Assembly (NCBI RefSeq): GCF_039541955.1
Contig: NZ_BAABHF010000013.1
Location: forward strand, 81,908-145,907
Length of the DNA stretch: 64,000 nucleotides
Origin: Actinoallomurus oryzae
GTDB taxonomy: Bacteria > Actinomycetota > Actinomycetes > Streptosporangiales > Streptosporangiaceae
Direction of reading: 5' to 3'
This document shows, one piece after another, positions 17,501 to 25,892 of the stretch. Made by a program: the position numbers and the translations under genes. Below the pieces are notes generated by a model. The model was not told the origin of the DNA. It made no database searches and was given only the letters and a program-made list of their open reading frames with translations. The stretch's first letter is position 1. Each line of letters starts with the position of its first letter.

Positions 17501-18853
17501 TCACCGGCTGCACAGGTCGGCGAGCCAGTTGCCGTGGAACCCGTACGGGACGCGGACGGGCAGGTGGACGCTCGCCACCGGCGGCGCGGCCAGGTCGCCG
17601 GCGTCCAGGATGACCAGGTCGCTGCGGTCGGTCGCGGCGTCGTAGACGTAGGTCAGCAGCCAGCCGGCGCCGCCCGGCACGTCGTCGGCGGGGGCGAAGG
17701 ACGCCTCGGCCGGGAACCGCCCCGGCCCGAACTCGTGCGCGGTGACCGCACCGGTCCGCAGGTCGTACCGGAGCAGCGCGCCGCCCTCCCCGTCGCCACC
17801 GGTCGTGGTGACGTGCCCGAACCGGGAGTCGAGCCCGACGAGACGGTCGTCGACGCGCGGGAACTCCGCCGAGCGGTCGTCGATCTGCTCCTCACGTACC
17901 GTCCCGGCGGCCAGGTCGAGGGTCCAGCGCCACAGCGCGGCCTCCTCCGTCACGCCCCCCGACCGCGGCCCGCCCCGCCACAGCTCGGCGTAGCGCATCA
18001 CGTGGACGACGATGCGGTCGCCGTCGTCGTGCGCGTTGAGCGGGTGGAAGACGTAGCACGGGTCGATGCCGAACCAGCGGACCGTCCCGTACGGGTCGTC
18101 GCGGCGCAGGACGCCCAGGCGGGCGCCGTACCCGTCGTCCCAGCGGTACGGCATGGTGCCGGCGAGCGCGAGCTCCAGGTCGAACACCACGGGCAGGTCC
18201 ATGAAGACGACGTGGCCGGCGGTGAGGTTGAAGTCGTGCAGCATCGTCGGGCCGGGGACGTCGACGGGCCGGCTGATCACCAGGTCGCCGGCGGCGTCGG
18301 CGCGGTGGTAGGTGAGGTACGGCGCCTCGACGCCGTACCCGAAGAAGTGCATCTCACCGGTCGTCGGGCAGGTCTTCGGATGCGCGGTCATCGCGGTCGT
18401 CAGCCGTCCGCCGAAGTCGTACGGGCCGGCCGTGTCGAGGTCGCAGACGCCCGCCGGCAGCGGCGTGCTCCCGGACAGGTGCAGCTCGTGCGGGAAGGAC
18501 GACTCGACCAGCGCGAGCGTACGGCCCGCGTGCCGGACGACGTGGGTGTTGGCGACGCCGGCCGCGAGGTCGAGGCGGCCCTCGCCGTCGCGCAGCGGCG
18601 CGCCGTCGGTGAAGGTCTTGGTGCGGACCCAGCGGTTGCGGTACGAGGTGGCGCGGCCTCCGTCGAGGCGTACGCCGTGGACCATGCCGTCGCCGAAGAA
18701 CCAGTGCCCGGAGGCGGCGTCGTGCGGGTTGGGCCCGTTGCGGAGGTACCAGCCGCTCAGGGCGTCCGGCACCCGGCCGGTCACGGGCAGGTCGTACGCG
18801 GAGAGCTCTTCGGCGACGGGAGCGTAGTTCCCGGCGAGGTGCGCTGCGGGCAT
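17501..18853 (-). CDS. Carotenoid oxygenase (carotenoid cleavage dioxygenase family)
   Basis: A 450-residue seven-bladed beta-propeller dioxygenase. The four Fe(II)-binding histidines are recognisable at H158 (MTAHPK), H206 (MLHDFNL), H270 (YVFHPLNAHD) and H440 (GFHGNWL). It should cleave a conjugated double bond of a carotenoid, apocarotenoid or stilbene-like substrate using O2. GGAGAAACCG precedes the ATG at 18853. It lies 55 bp downstream of a small membrane protein gene, in a unit divergent from a PadR regulator, which may control it. No carotenoid biosynthesis gene is in the window, so the substrate is not indicated. Confidence 0.92.
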   Translation of the reverse strand: MPAAHLAGNYAPVAEELSAYDLPVTGRVPDALSGWYLRNGPNPHDAASGHWFFGDGMVHGVRLDGGRATSYRNRWVRTKTFTDGAPLRDGEGRLDLAAGVANTHVVRHAGRTLALVESSFPHELHLSGSTPLPAGVCDLDTAGPYDFGGRLTTAMTAHPKTCPTTGEMHFFGYGVEAPYLTYHRADAAGDLVISRPVDVPGPTMLHDFNLTAGHVVFMDLPVVFDLELALAGTMPYRWDDGYGARLGVLRRDDPYGTVRWFGIDPCYVFHPLNAHDDGDRIVVHVMRYAELWRGGPRSGGVTEEAALWRWTLDLAAGTVREEQIDDRSAEFPRVDDRLVGLDSRFGHVTTTGGDGEGGALLRYDLRTGAVTAHEFGPGRFPAEASFAPADDVPGGAGWLLTYVYDAATDRSDLVILDAGDLAAPPVASVHLPVRVPYGFHGNWLADLCSR

Positions 18854-18908
18854 CGGTTTCTCCTTGCTTCTTCGGGGCGTCCGCCGGCGGGTCGTAGGCG
18901 CGGGGCGG

Positions 18909-19463
18909 TCAGGCGCGCTGGGCCCTGGCCTGGACGTGGGAGACGTAGCGCTGGGTGAAGACGATCGGGATGACCAGGGCGGCGATCTGGACGGCGACGG
19001 TCGCGGTGACGTTCCCGTGGGCGACGGCGGCGACCACGGTCAGCACCACCGCGGCCACGACGAACGAGGCGGCCCACACCGACGTGATGATCGTGTTGAC
19101 CCGGACGAAGGCGGGCAGGTCCCAGTACTCCCGCGGGGTCGTCTGCTTGGCTATGCCGAGGGTGAACGGCCGCCGGGCGGCGAGGGAGACCAGCGAGATG
19201 AGCGCGAGCGTCCCGTTGGCGAGCGCGGCGGAGTAGGGGTGCAGGCCCGAGTGCGGGTCGGCGAAGGCGATGACCGTGAGCACGGCGAAGAAGGCCGAGG
19301 AGCCGATCTCAATGATCATCGCGTCGGCGCCCCGGCCCGCCCGCACCTGCGTGGCGACGAGGAAGAGCGCGACGACGAGGGCGGCGAGCGCTCCCCACTT
19401 CCAGCTGCCGGAGGGGATCACGGCGTAGACGATCCAGGGGAGGAAGGTGCGGACGTACGTCAT
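18909..19463 (-). CDS. Multi-pass membrane protein
   Basis: A 184-residue protein with about six hydrophobic helices (FLPWIVYAVIP, WGALAALVVALFLVAT, AFFAVLTVIAFA, LANGTLALISLVSLAA, SVWAASFVVAAVVLTVVAAV, VAVQIAALVIPIVF). I recognise no specific transporter signature. ATG at 19463 follows a GGAGCCCACG leader. It is the first gene of the unit divergent from padR, with paired palindromes in the 90-bp gap, so it is the most direct PadR target. Cotranscription with the carotenoid oxygenase suggests a role with that enzyme or its hydrophobic substrate; that link is inference. Confidence 0.75.
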   Translation of the reverse strand: MTYVRTFLPWIVYAVIPSGSWKWGALAALVVALFLVATQVRAGRGADAMIIEIGSSAFFAVLTVIAFADPHSGLHPYSAALANGTLALISLVSLAARRPFTLGIAKQTTPREYWDLPAFVRVNTIITSVWAASFVVAAVVLTVVAAVAHGNVTATVAVQIAALVIPIVFTQRYVSHVQARAQRA

Positions 19464-19490
19464 CGTGGGCTCCTGGGCGACGTTCCTGTT

Positions 19491-19529
19491 TCGACATGTC
19501 GAGGCTAGAAGCTCTGGTGGCGACATGTC
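19491..19529. promoter_or_regulatory. Putative PadR operator: two CGACATGTC palindromes
   Basis: TCGACATGTCGA at 19491-19502 is a perfect 12-bp palindrome, and CGACATGTC recurs at 19521, 29 bp downstream. Both lie between the divergent membrane-protein and PadR genes. They contain the ATGT/ACAT elements typical of PadR operators, so autoregulation and control of the divergent unit are expected. Confidence 0.7.
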
Positions 19530-19553
19530 AACATTGGAAGGTAATCTGGTCGC

Positions 19554-20066
19554 ATGAGCCTACGACACGCCCTGCTCGGACTCCTCGCCGACCGCACGGC
19601 AAGCGGCTATGACCTGCTGAAACTATTCGACTCCTCGCTGGCCAACGTCTGGCCGGCCACGCAGAGCCAGATCTACGCCGAGCTGAACAAGCTGGCCGAC
19701 GGCGGGCTGATCAAGGTCGTGGCCGAGGGTCCGCGCGGACGCAAGCAGTACGCGCTCACCGAGGAGGGCCTCACCGAGCTGCGCCGGTGGCTGACCGAGA
19801 CCGAGCCACAGCCCAACGTCCGCAGCGAGGTGCTGCTGCGGGTGTTCTTCCTGGGGGTGCTGAGCCGCGAACAGTCGGAGGCCTACCTCGCCGGACTGGC
19901 GACACGCTTCGCCGAAGAGGAGAACGCCTTGCGGGAACTGGAGCGCGGCATCGAGTGGGACGAGAGCGACCTGTCGCTGTACGGCCGGATCGCCTTGGAG
20001 TACGGCCTGCGCTTCAACGCGATGCGCCACGAGTGGGCCGAATGGGCCGCCGCCCAGGTCAAATAA
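19554..20066 (+). CDS. PadR-family transcriptional regulator
   Basis: A 170-residue PadR protein. The N-terminal winged helix reads SLRHALLGLLADRTASGYDLLK ... WPATQSQIYAELNKLADGGLIKV followed by RKQYALTEEGLTELRRWL. The C-terminal PadR_C-like coiled helices (EEENALRELERGIEWDE) provide the dimer interface. It should repress the divergent membrane protein/carotenoid oxygenase unit through the CGACATGTC palindromes and respond to a small, probably hydrophobic or phenolic ligand. The start region lacks a strong Shine-Dalgarno sequence. Confidence 0.9.
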   Translation: MSLRHALLGLLADRTASGYDLLKLFDSSLANVWPATQSQIYAELNKLADGGLIKVVAEGPRGRKQYALTEEGLTELRRWLTETEPQPNVRSEVLLRVFFLGVLSREQSEAYLAGLATRFAEEENALRELERGIEWDESDLSLYGRIALEYGLRFNAMRHEWAEWAAAQVK

Positions 20067-20100
20067 CGGCCGCGAGCCGGGGAGGCCGAGCGGCCCGGGG

Positions 20101-20703
20101 TCATCGGTCGAGACCGACCGCGTGACGCATCGCCTCCCGGGCGCGGGCCGGGGCGGACGGGTCGTCCAGCAGCTGAATCTCCTGGTTGGCGGCCATGGAG
20201 AGGCCCATCAGCGTCGTGACGACTTCCTCCGGCGGCCGGTGCGGGCTTGGCAACTCGGCCTGGGCGGCGGCGACCTCGGCGGCGAGGCGTTCACGGGATG
20301 AGGTGACCATGCTTCTCAGCCGGTCGCGCAGCGGGCCCGGGCGTCCGTCGAGCTCGGACGACGCGGCGGTGACGAAGCATCCACCCGGAAACGGGCAGTC
20401 CTCCAGGTAGTCCACCCACGCCGTGATCAGCCGCTCGAGGCGGTGCCGGCCGGGCGGCAGGTCCGCCGACGGTTCGATAACCGCCGCCCGGAAGATCTTG
20501 ACCGACTGTTCGAGTGCGGCTTCGAGCAGTTGCTCGCGCGAGCCGAAGGGGCCGACCAGCCCGGCCTTGCTCAGGCCGAGCCGCCGCGCGAGGGTCCCGA
20601 GCGTCAGACCCTCCAGGCCGAGACGGGACGCCTCGTCGACCGCGGCCCGCACGATCCGCGCACGGGTCCGCTCCGCTTCGGCCACCGAACTACGAGGAGA
20701 CAT
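20101..20703 (-). CDS. TetR-family transcriptional regulator
   Basis: A 200-residue TetR repressor with an N-terminal helix-turn-helix (RARIVRAAVDEASRLGLEGL ... LARRLGLSKAGLVGPFGSREQLLEAAL) and a C-terminal ligand-binding domain containing CPFPGGCFVTAAS, as in YxaF-like subfamilies. ATG at 20703 gives the usual family length; its upstream sequence is only weakly Shine-Dalgarno-like. Only 26 bp separate it from the divergent remnant of a DinB-type protein. Its original promoter or target may therefore have been rearranged. Confidence 0.87.
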   Translation of the reverse strand: MSPRSSVAEAERTRARIVRAAVDEASRLGLEGLTLGTLARRLGLSKAGLVGPFGSREQLLEAALEQSVKIFRAAVIEPSADLPPGRHRLERLITAWVDYLEDCPFPGGCFVTAASSELDGRPGPLRDRLRSMVTSSRERLAAEVAAAQAELPSPHRPPEEVVTTLMGLSMAANQEIQLLDDPSAPARAREAMRHAVGLDR

Positions 20704-20729
20704 GCACCCGACTATGGACGGGCCAGACC

Positions 20730-21032
20730 ATGGTCCTCCCGGACAGGGGCCCGACACCGACCGCACGCATGCTCGGCATCCACCTCGTCGACATGCTCGC
20801 CCACCGCTGGGACCTTGCCCGCGCCCTCGGAACCTCACCGGTCGTACCGGAAAGGCTGACCGACGCCGCGTTGCCGCTCGCCCGGGCCAACACCGCCCCC
20901 GGCAGCCCCCTGAACGGACCCGGCGGCGTCTATCGTCCGCCCTTCGCCGCAGAGGCGGGCTCGGCGATGGACCGGATCGTCGCGCTCCTCGGCCGGAACC
21001 CCCGCTGGTCCCCCGCGAACGATCGGCGGTGA
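20730..21032 (+). pseudogene. Truncated C-terminal fragment of a TIGR03086-like DinB/maleylpyruvate isomerase-type protein
   Basis: The frame encodes about 100 residues that look like the C-terminal half of TIGR03086-family metal-binding proteins: a LGIHLVDMLAHRWDLARALG core, a middle AALPLARA helix and the characteristic LLGRNPRW end. The N-terminal half, with the DinB-like bundle and metal ligands, is missing. The frame instead runs back into the divergent TetR gene, with only 26 bp for a promoter. It is most simply a 5'-deleted remnant. Expression of the short ORF from the ATG at 20730 cannot be excluded. Confidence 0.65.
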
Positions 21033-21035
21033 GCC

Positions 21036-21755
21036 TCAGGCCAGAGTCACCAGGCGGGCTCCGCCGTCCGTCTCGATCACCGTGCCGGTCAGGTTGGGGT
21101 TCACGGCGGCCAGGACGACGGCCTCGGCGACGTCGTCCGCGGTCGCGATCCGCCGCGTCGGGAGCAGGCCGGCGGCGGTGGCGAAGTAGTCGCGTCGCGC
21201 GTCGTCCGGCAGGCCGCTCCACCAGGGCGTGTCGACGATGCCCGGCGACACGCCGTTGACCCGGATGGGGGCCAGTTCGGCGGCGAGCGGCCGGACGAGC
21301 GCCTCGATCGCGCCGTTGATCGCCGCGACCCCGGCCGTGCCGGGCATGCCGGTACGGGCCGTGATCGCGCTGAGCAGCGTGATGGAGCCCGTGGGCGCCA
21401 GGTGCGGAAGCGCCGCCTGGACCGTGGTGAGGTGACCCCAGAACTTCGCGTCGAAGGCCCGGCGGAGCATGCCGAGGTCCAGGTCCGCGAAGGGCCCCAC
21501 CCCCTCGGCGCCGCTGAGCGCGACGACGAGCCAGTCGATCGTGCCGATCTCCTCCATGACGGCCGTGATCGCGTCGCGGTCGCCGCCGTCGGCGCGGTGG
21601 CCGACGATCTCCGGGTCGGTGGCCGCCAGGCCGGCGAGCCGTTCGGCCCCGCGCCCGGCCACGTGGACGGCGGCGCCGCGGGCCCGGAGGCGGCGGGCCG
21701 TCGCCAGCCCGATGCCCGAGGTCCCGCCGACGATGAGTGCGGTGTGGTCGCTCAT
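21036..21755 (-). CDS. Atypical short-chain dehydrogenase/reductase-like protein lacking YxxxK
   Basis: A 239-residue Rossmann protein with the nucleotide-binding motif GGTSGIG, the mid-motif region VVALSGAEG and the C-terminal VNGVSPGIVDTPWW seen in classical SDRs. The catalytic YxxxK is absent: the aligned segment reads GVAAINGAIEALV, although the preceding serine (LLSAIT) remains. It may use another mechanism, or be a binding or regulatory homologue. It is transcribed divergently from a TetR regulator with a 56-bp gap containing TCGAA half-sites. The TetR is therefore its probable repressor. Confidence 0.82.
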   Translation of the reverse strand: MSDHTALIVGGTSGIGLATARRLRARGAAVHVAGRGAERLAGLAATDPEIVGHRADGGDRDAITAVMEEIGTIDWLVVALSGAEGVGPFADLDLGMLRRAFDAKFWGHLTTVQAALPHLAPTGSITLLSAITARTGMPGTAGVAAINGAIEALVRPLAAELAPIRVNGVSPGIVDTPWWSGLPDDARRDYFATAAGLLPTRRIATADDVAEAVVLAAVNPNLTGTVIETDGGARLVTLA

Positions 21756-21811
21756 CAGATCTCCTATTTCGAACCGTTACGTCTCGTCTCGAATCAAGCT
21801 AGCATGAACTC

Positions 21812-22399
21812 ATGAACGATCAACGCGGCCGGCCCGGGCGCAAGCGCAGCGAGGAGAGCCGGCGGGCGATCCTCACGGCGGCGGCGGAGCTCACCGCCGA
21901 GGTCGGCTACGCGAGCCTGACCATCGAGGGGATCGCCGCCCGGTCCGGCGCGGGCAAGCAGACGATCTACCGTTGGTGGCCGTCAAAGGCCGACGTGCTG
22001 CTCGACGCGCTCGCCACCAAGGCGGACCTGCACATCCCGATCCCGGACGAGGGCACGTACGAGGCCGACCTGCGCGCCTTCCTGGCCGCAACGTTCGCGC
22101 TCGGCAGCCGGCCCCAGGTGGTCGAGCTGCTGCGGGCGCTCATGGCCGAGGCGCAGATCAACGCGGCCTTCGGCGAGCGGTTCCGCGAGATGTTCCTGGC
22201 GCAGCGGCGCGCCGCCCTCGGCACGATCGTCGAGCGCGCCGTCGCCCGCGGGGAGCTGCCGTCCGGCCTGACGTCCCAGACCGTGATCGACATCGTGTTC
22301 GGCACGCTGTGGTACCGCGTCCTCGCCGCCCACCGGCCCGTCGACCAGGCACTCATCGACGAGCTGGTCACCGTACTCACCACCAGGAGGCAGAGTTGA
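21812..22399 (+). CDS. TetR-family transcriptional regulator
   Basis: A 195-residue TetR protein: helix-turn-helix RRAILTAAAELTAEVGYASLTIEGIAARSGAGKQTIYRWWPSKADVL (about 17-62) and a TetR_C-like domain. No Shine-Dalgarno sequence precedes the ATG, and a TAGCAT hexamer lies just upstream, so the transcript may be nearly leaderless. Its stop overlaps the TTG start of the following SDR by four bases, so the two are one operon. It likely controls that operon and the divergent SDR. Confidence 0.9.
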   Translation: MNDQRGRPGRKRSEESRRAILTAAAELTAEVGYASLTIEGIAARSGAGKQTIYRWWPSKADVLLDALATKADLHIPIPDEGTYEADLRAFLAATFALGSRPQVVELLRALMAEAQINAAFGERFREMFLAQRRAALGTIVERAVARGELPSGLTSQTVIDIVFGTLWYRVLAAHRPVDQALIDELVTVLTTRRQS

Positions 22400-23232
22400 C
22401 CGACGAGCGGACCATCCTCATCACCGGCGCGACGGACGGGCTCGGCCGGGCGCTCGCCGGCCACCTGGCCTCGCGCGGCGTGGCCGTGCTGCTGCACGGC
22501 CGTGACCAGGGCCGGCTCGACGTCGTGGCCGACGAGATCCGCGACACCCACCGCGTACGCCGCCCGCGCACGCTGCGCGCCGACCTCGCCGAGCTCGACC
22601 AGGTACGGCGGCTCGCCGACGAGGTCCGCGAGGCGACCGGGCGACTCGACGTGCTGGTCAGCAACGCGGGCATCGGTTCGGGCCTGCCGGCGGGACGGGA
22701 GCGGAGCACCAGCCGCGACGGGTACGAGCTGCGCTTCGCCGTGAACTACCTCGCCGGCTTCCTGCTCACCCTGGAGCTTCTCCCTCTGCTGCGGCGATCG
22801 GCGCCGGCCCGGATCGTGAACGTCGCCTCCCTCGGCCAGTACCCGATCGACTTCGACGACCTGATGATCGAGCACGGCTACAGCGGCGGCCGGGCGTACG
22901 GACAGAGCAAGCTCGCGCAGATCATGTCCGGCTTCGAGCTGGCGAGGCGCCTGCCGGCGGATGAGGTCACGGTCAACAGCCTGCACCCGGCGACGTACAT
23001 GCCGACCAAGATGGTGCTCGAGGAGATCGGCCACAGCGCCGACAGCCTGGCGACGGGCCTGGCTGCGACGGACCGGCTCGTCAGCGACGAGAGCCTGGCC
23101 ACGACCACGGGCCGGTTCTTCGACCGCACCCGGGAGGCTCGGGCCGACGCCCAGGCGTACGACCCCGCCGCCCGCGCCCTGCTGTGGCGGCGCAGCCTGG
23201 AGCTCACCGGCGCGAAGGACGTCACCGACTAG
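22396..23232 (+). CDS. Short-chain dehydrogenase/reductase (retinol dehydrogenase-like)
   Basis: A 278-residue SDR with TGATDGLG at the NAD(P)-binding turn, SNAGIG at the NAG position, catalytic Ser in NVASLGQ and an intact YGQSK active site. The long C-terminal half is like that of retinol dehydrogenase-type SDRs. The unusual TTG start at 22396 is chosen because AGGAGG sits five bases upstream and it overlaps the TetR stop as TTGA. It should oxidise or reduce an alcohol/carbonyl pair; the substrate is unknown. Translational coupling to the TetR gene suggests regulation by the same ligand. Confidence 0.9.
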   Translation: MTDERTILITGATDGLGRALAGHLASRGVAVLLHGRDQGRLDVVADEIRDTHRVRRPRTLRADLAELDQVRRLADEVREATGRLDVLVSNAGIGSGLPAGRERSTSRDGYELRFAVNYLAGFLLTLELLPLLRRSAPARIVNVASLGQYPIDFDDLMIEHGYSGGRAYGQSKLAQIMSGFELARRLPADEVTVNSLHPATYMPTKMVLEEIGHSADSLATGLAATDRLVSDESLATTTGRFFDRTREARADAQAYDPAARALLWRRSLELTGAKDVTD

Positions 23233-23484
23233 CGCACTTGCTCATCGGGGAGAACCGGGATCAGGCGCGAGCGGCACACGGCGCCGCCGTCTTCACTTCG
23301 CCACCGACACATCAGGCGATCGCCCGGCAAAGGCCGCGGCAACCCCTGACCTGGGCCGAAACCGGTCAGCCGGGCGCGCCGCACTCACCGGCCGGGGTTA
23401 CCCTCGGTGCTGCGATCAGTTTGCAGCGGTCCACCCTGAATCGGCTGGAATCCGCCGCGCGCAGTTCCGGGGAGATCGGGGATC

Positions 23485-24060
23485 ATGACACGCAAGGTGG
23501 TCGGAAACCTCATACTGGGTCAGGCCGTCCTCTATGTCGGCCTGTTGATGTGCGTGGCCCTCAAGCCCGACGGGCTCGGCGCCAACGACGGGATCAGCTA
23601 CTACGGCATCTTCCGGCAGACCGTCGTGCCGTACGCGATCGCGATCCTGGGTCCCGGCTACTTCATCTGGACGGCGCTGCGCACCGCGGCGCCGTTCGCG
23701 CCCGCACCGGTCTACGTACGCCGCATGGCGAACTGCCTCGCCGCCATGTCCGTCCTCGTCGTCCTCACCCCGTACAGCGCGAACCTGGTGTTCGACTGGG
23801 TGCACACCCTCGCCGGCACCTTCCTGTTCGTGCTGCAACTGGTGCTCGGCCTGCGGATGCTCGGCTGGAGCGGCGGTGACGGCTGGACCGCCGGGCTGTT
23901 GCTGGCGCAGTTCCTCAGCGGTGTGTTCTGCGCGATCTACGTGCTGCCCAAGCACGGCTTCCTGCTCCAGGGGCAGGTGGCTTTCCAGATCGCCTTCGGG
24001 GCCCTGCTCGTCCGCACCACCCGCCTTTTCGTGCCCGATACGGTCGTCCAGACCACCTGA
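23485..24060 (+). CDS. Multi-pass membrane protein of unknown function
   Basis: A 191-residue protein with about six hydrophobic segments (LILGQAVLYVGLLMCVAL, AIAILGPGYFIWTAL, CLAAMSVLVVLTPYS, LAGTFLFVLQLVLGL, WTAGLLLAQFLSGVFCAIYV and a C-terminal segment). No transporter or enzyme motif is recognised. A purine-rich GGGGAGATCGGGGATC precedes the ATG. It is monocistronic and converges with the ECF42 sigma gene 16 bp downstream. Confidence 0.75.
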   Translation: MTRKVVGNLILGQAVLYVGLLMCVALKPDGLGANDGISYYGIFRQTVVPYAIAILGPGYFIWTALRTAAPFAPAPVYVRRMANCLAAMSVLVVLTPYSANLVFDWVHTLAGTFLFVLQLVLGLRMLGWSGGDGWTAGLLLAQFLSGVFCAIYVLPKHGFLLQGQVAFQIAFGALLVRTTRLFVPDTVVQTT

Positions 24061-24076
24061 TCCTGTCCGCGCTCCG

Positions 24077-25339
24077 TCACGGGGCGCACGCGGCGGCGCG
24101 TTCGAGCAGGAGGGTCCGTTCTCGCGCGTTCCGCGTGAGCGAGGCCGCGCGCTCGTACTCCGAGCGCGCCTCGGCGGCGCGGCCGAGACGGGCCAGCAGG
24201 TCGGCGCGCACGCTCGGCAGCAGATGGTATTCGGCGAGCGCCGGCTCCCCGAGGAGCCGGTCGGCGTGCTCCAGCCCCCGGGCCGGGCCGAACGCCATGC
24301 CGAGGGCGACCGCGCGGTTCAGCTCGACGACGGGCGAGGGGGTCAGGTGGGCGAGCGCCCCGTACAGCGTCGCGATCCGCTCCCAGTCGGTCTCCTCCGC
24401 GCTCCCGGCCTGCGCGTGGCAGGCGGCGATCGCGCCCTGCACGACGTACGGGCCGAGCGGTGCGCCGATCTTCTCGGCGCGGAGCAGCGCGGCGAAACCA
24501 CGGTGGATCAGCAGCTGGTCCCAGCGTCCGCGGTTCTGCTCCAGGAGCGGGATGGGCTCACCGCCGGGGCCGGTACGCGCCTTCGCGCGTGAGGACTGGA
24601 TCTCCATGAGCGCGACGAGACCGTGCACCTCGGGCTCGTCCGGCGCCAGCTCGGCCAGGATCCGGCCCAGGCGCAGCGCCTCCTGGCACAGCGCCGGGCG
24701 CATCCAGTCGTCACCGGCGGTGGCCGAGTATCCCTCGTTGAAGACCAGGTACAGCACCTCCAGCACCGAGGACAGCCGGGCGGCACGCTCGCCCGCCGGC
24801 GGGACCTCGAAGGGGATCTGTTTCCTGGCCAGGGTCCGCTTCGCGCGGACGATCCGCTGGGCGACGGTCGGCTCCGGCACGAGGAACGCCCGTGCGATCT
24901 CGTCGGTCGTCAGCCCGCCGAGCAGGCGGAGCGTGAGCGCGACCCGCGCCTCGGTGGACAGCACCGGATGGCAGGAGATGAACATCAGGCGCAGCAGGTC
25001 GTCGCCGACCTCGTCGTCGAGCGCGGCGTCGACCTCGTCCTCGGCGGAGACCTGCTCGGTCCGCAGCTCATGACCGAGTTGCTCCTGCTTGCTCTCCAGG
25101 CGGACGTCACGGCGGACGCGGTCGATCGCCCGGTGCTTGGCGGTCGCCATGAGCCAGGCGCCCGGGTTGGCGGGGACACCCGACTCCGGCCACTTCTCCA
25201 GGGCGATGACGAGGGCGTCCTGCGCGAGTTCTTCGGCGATGCCGACGTCGCGGACGATCCGCATCAGGCCGGCGATGATCCGCGCCGACTCGAGTCTCCA
25301 CACCGCGTCGATCGCGCGATGGACATCCGAAGCGGTCAC
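24077..25339 (-). CDS. ECF42-type RNA polymerase sigma factor with TPR-like C-terminal extension
   Basis: A 420-residue sigma factor with sigma-2 (AEELAQDALVIALEKWPESGVPANP, then GAWLMATAKHRAIDRVRR) and sigma-4 (LTLRLLGGLTTDEIARAFLVPEPTVAQRIVRAKRTL) domains. A long C-terminal extension of about 200 residues has tetratricopeptide-like helices. This is the ECF42 architecture, which lacks a classical anti-sigma factor and is linked to DGPF/YCII proteins. The extension is thought to control activity. The YCII partner lies upstream on the same strand. A mirror-image pair of ECF42-like promoters sits in front of the YCII and DoxX genes. Confidence 0.92.
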   Translation of the reverse strand: MTASDVHRAIDAVWRLESARIIAGLMRIVRDVGIAEELAQDALVIALEKWPESGVPANPGAWLMATAKHRAIDRVRRDVRLESKQEQLGHELRTEQVSAEDEVDAALDDEVGDDLLRLMFISCHPVLSTEARVALTLRLLGGLTTDEIARAFLVPEPTVAQRIVRAKRTLARKQIPFEVPPAGERAARLSSVLEVLYLVFNEGYSATAGDDWMRPALCQEALRLGRILAELAPDEPEVHGLVALMEIQSSRAKARTGPGGEPIPLLEQNRGRWDQLLIHRGFAALLRAEKIGAPLGPYVVQGAIAACHAQAGSAEETDWERIATLYGALAHLTPSPVVELNRAVALGMAFGPARGLEHADRLLGEPALAEYHLLPSVRADLLARLGRAAEARSEYERAASLTRNARERTLLLERAAACAP

Positions 25340-25386
25340 GCGACCGATCAGAGCATCGTCTCCGCCCGGGGCGCAAGCGGGGACCG

Positions 25387-25438
25387 GCCCGCCCCGGAAC
25401 GCGGTTCGCGGGGCGGGCTCGGCGCCGGGCCCGGCGCC
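25387..25438 (-). promoter_or_regulatory. GC-rich hairpins between the YCII and sigma genes
   Basis: A 10-bp perfect stem (GCCCGCCCCG at 25387-25396 with CGGGGCGGGC at 25409-25418), whose loop is itself self-complementary, is followed by an 18-bp perfect palindrome at 25421-25438. There is no T-run. In the 137-bp gap of a same-strand gene pair these could attenuate readthrough or protect the upstream YCII message. Confidence 0.5.
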
Positions 25439-25476
25439 GGAAACCGAATCCGCCGCCGGTCAGGGGTACGGCCGGT

Positions 25477-25815
25477 TCAGGGGCCGAAGACCTGACGAAT
25501 CTCGCCCTCGCCGTCGCCGACGATCGACCAGAACCGCTTGGAGAGCTCGATCGCCTCCTCCCGGGACCTGACGTCGATCAGGGCGAACCCGACGACGGCC
25601 TCCTTGGCCTCCGCGAAGGGCCCGTCGGTGACCGTGACCTCGCCGCCGGAACTCTTGATGTGGATGCCGTTCGGATCGAGCCCCCCGGTCGCCAGCAGCA
25701 CGCCCGCCTTGGTCATCTCCTCGATGAACTGCCCCATCTCCCTCATCAGCTTCTCGTCCGGAGGGGGGTTGCCGGCGGAGGACCCGTCGTCCGTGGTCAT
25801 CAGCAGGAATCGCAT
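25477..25815 (-). CDS. YCII/DGPF-domain protein, ECF42 partner
   Basis: A 112-residue ferredoxin-like-fold protein with the diagnostic TDGPFAEAKE motif near residue 62 and the MRFLLMTTDD start typical of the DGPF family. AGAAGGAGACAGGCG precedes the ATG at 25815. Such proteins are encoded next to ECF42 sigma factors and are their main regulon members. The biochemical role is unsettled, and YCII-like domains may bind or transform small molecules. It is preceded by a TGTCGA-N17-CGAC promoter, so it should be transcribed by the neighbouring sigma factor. Confidence 0.92.
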   Translation of the reverse strand: MRFLLMTTDDGSSAGNPPPDEKLMREMGQFIEEMTKAGVLLATGGLDPNGIHIKSSGGEVTVTDGPFAEAKEAVVGFALIDVRSREEAIELSKRFWSIVGDGEGEIRQVFGP

Positions 25816-25892
25816 CGCCTGTCTCCTTCTGTGTGCTCGAAGCGTGTTCGAAGCGGTCTCGGGCCGGGTCCGATCCCGGCCTTCGCGTACGC

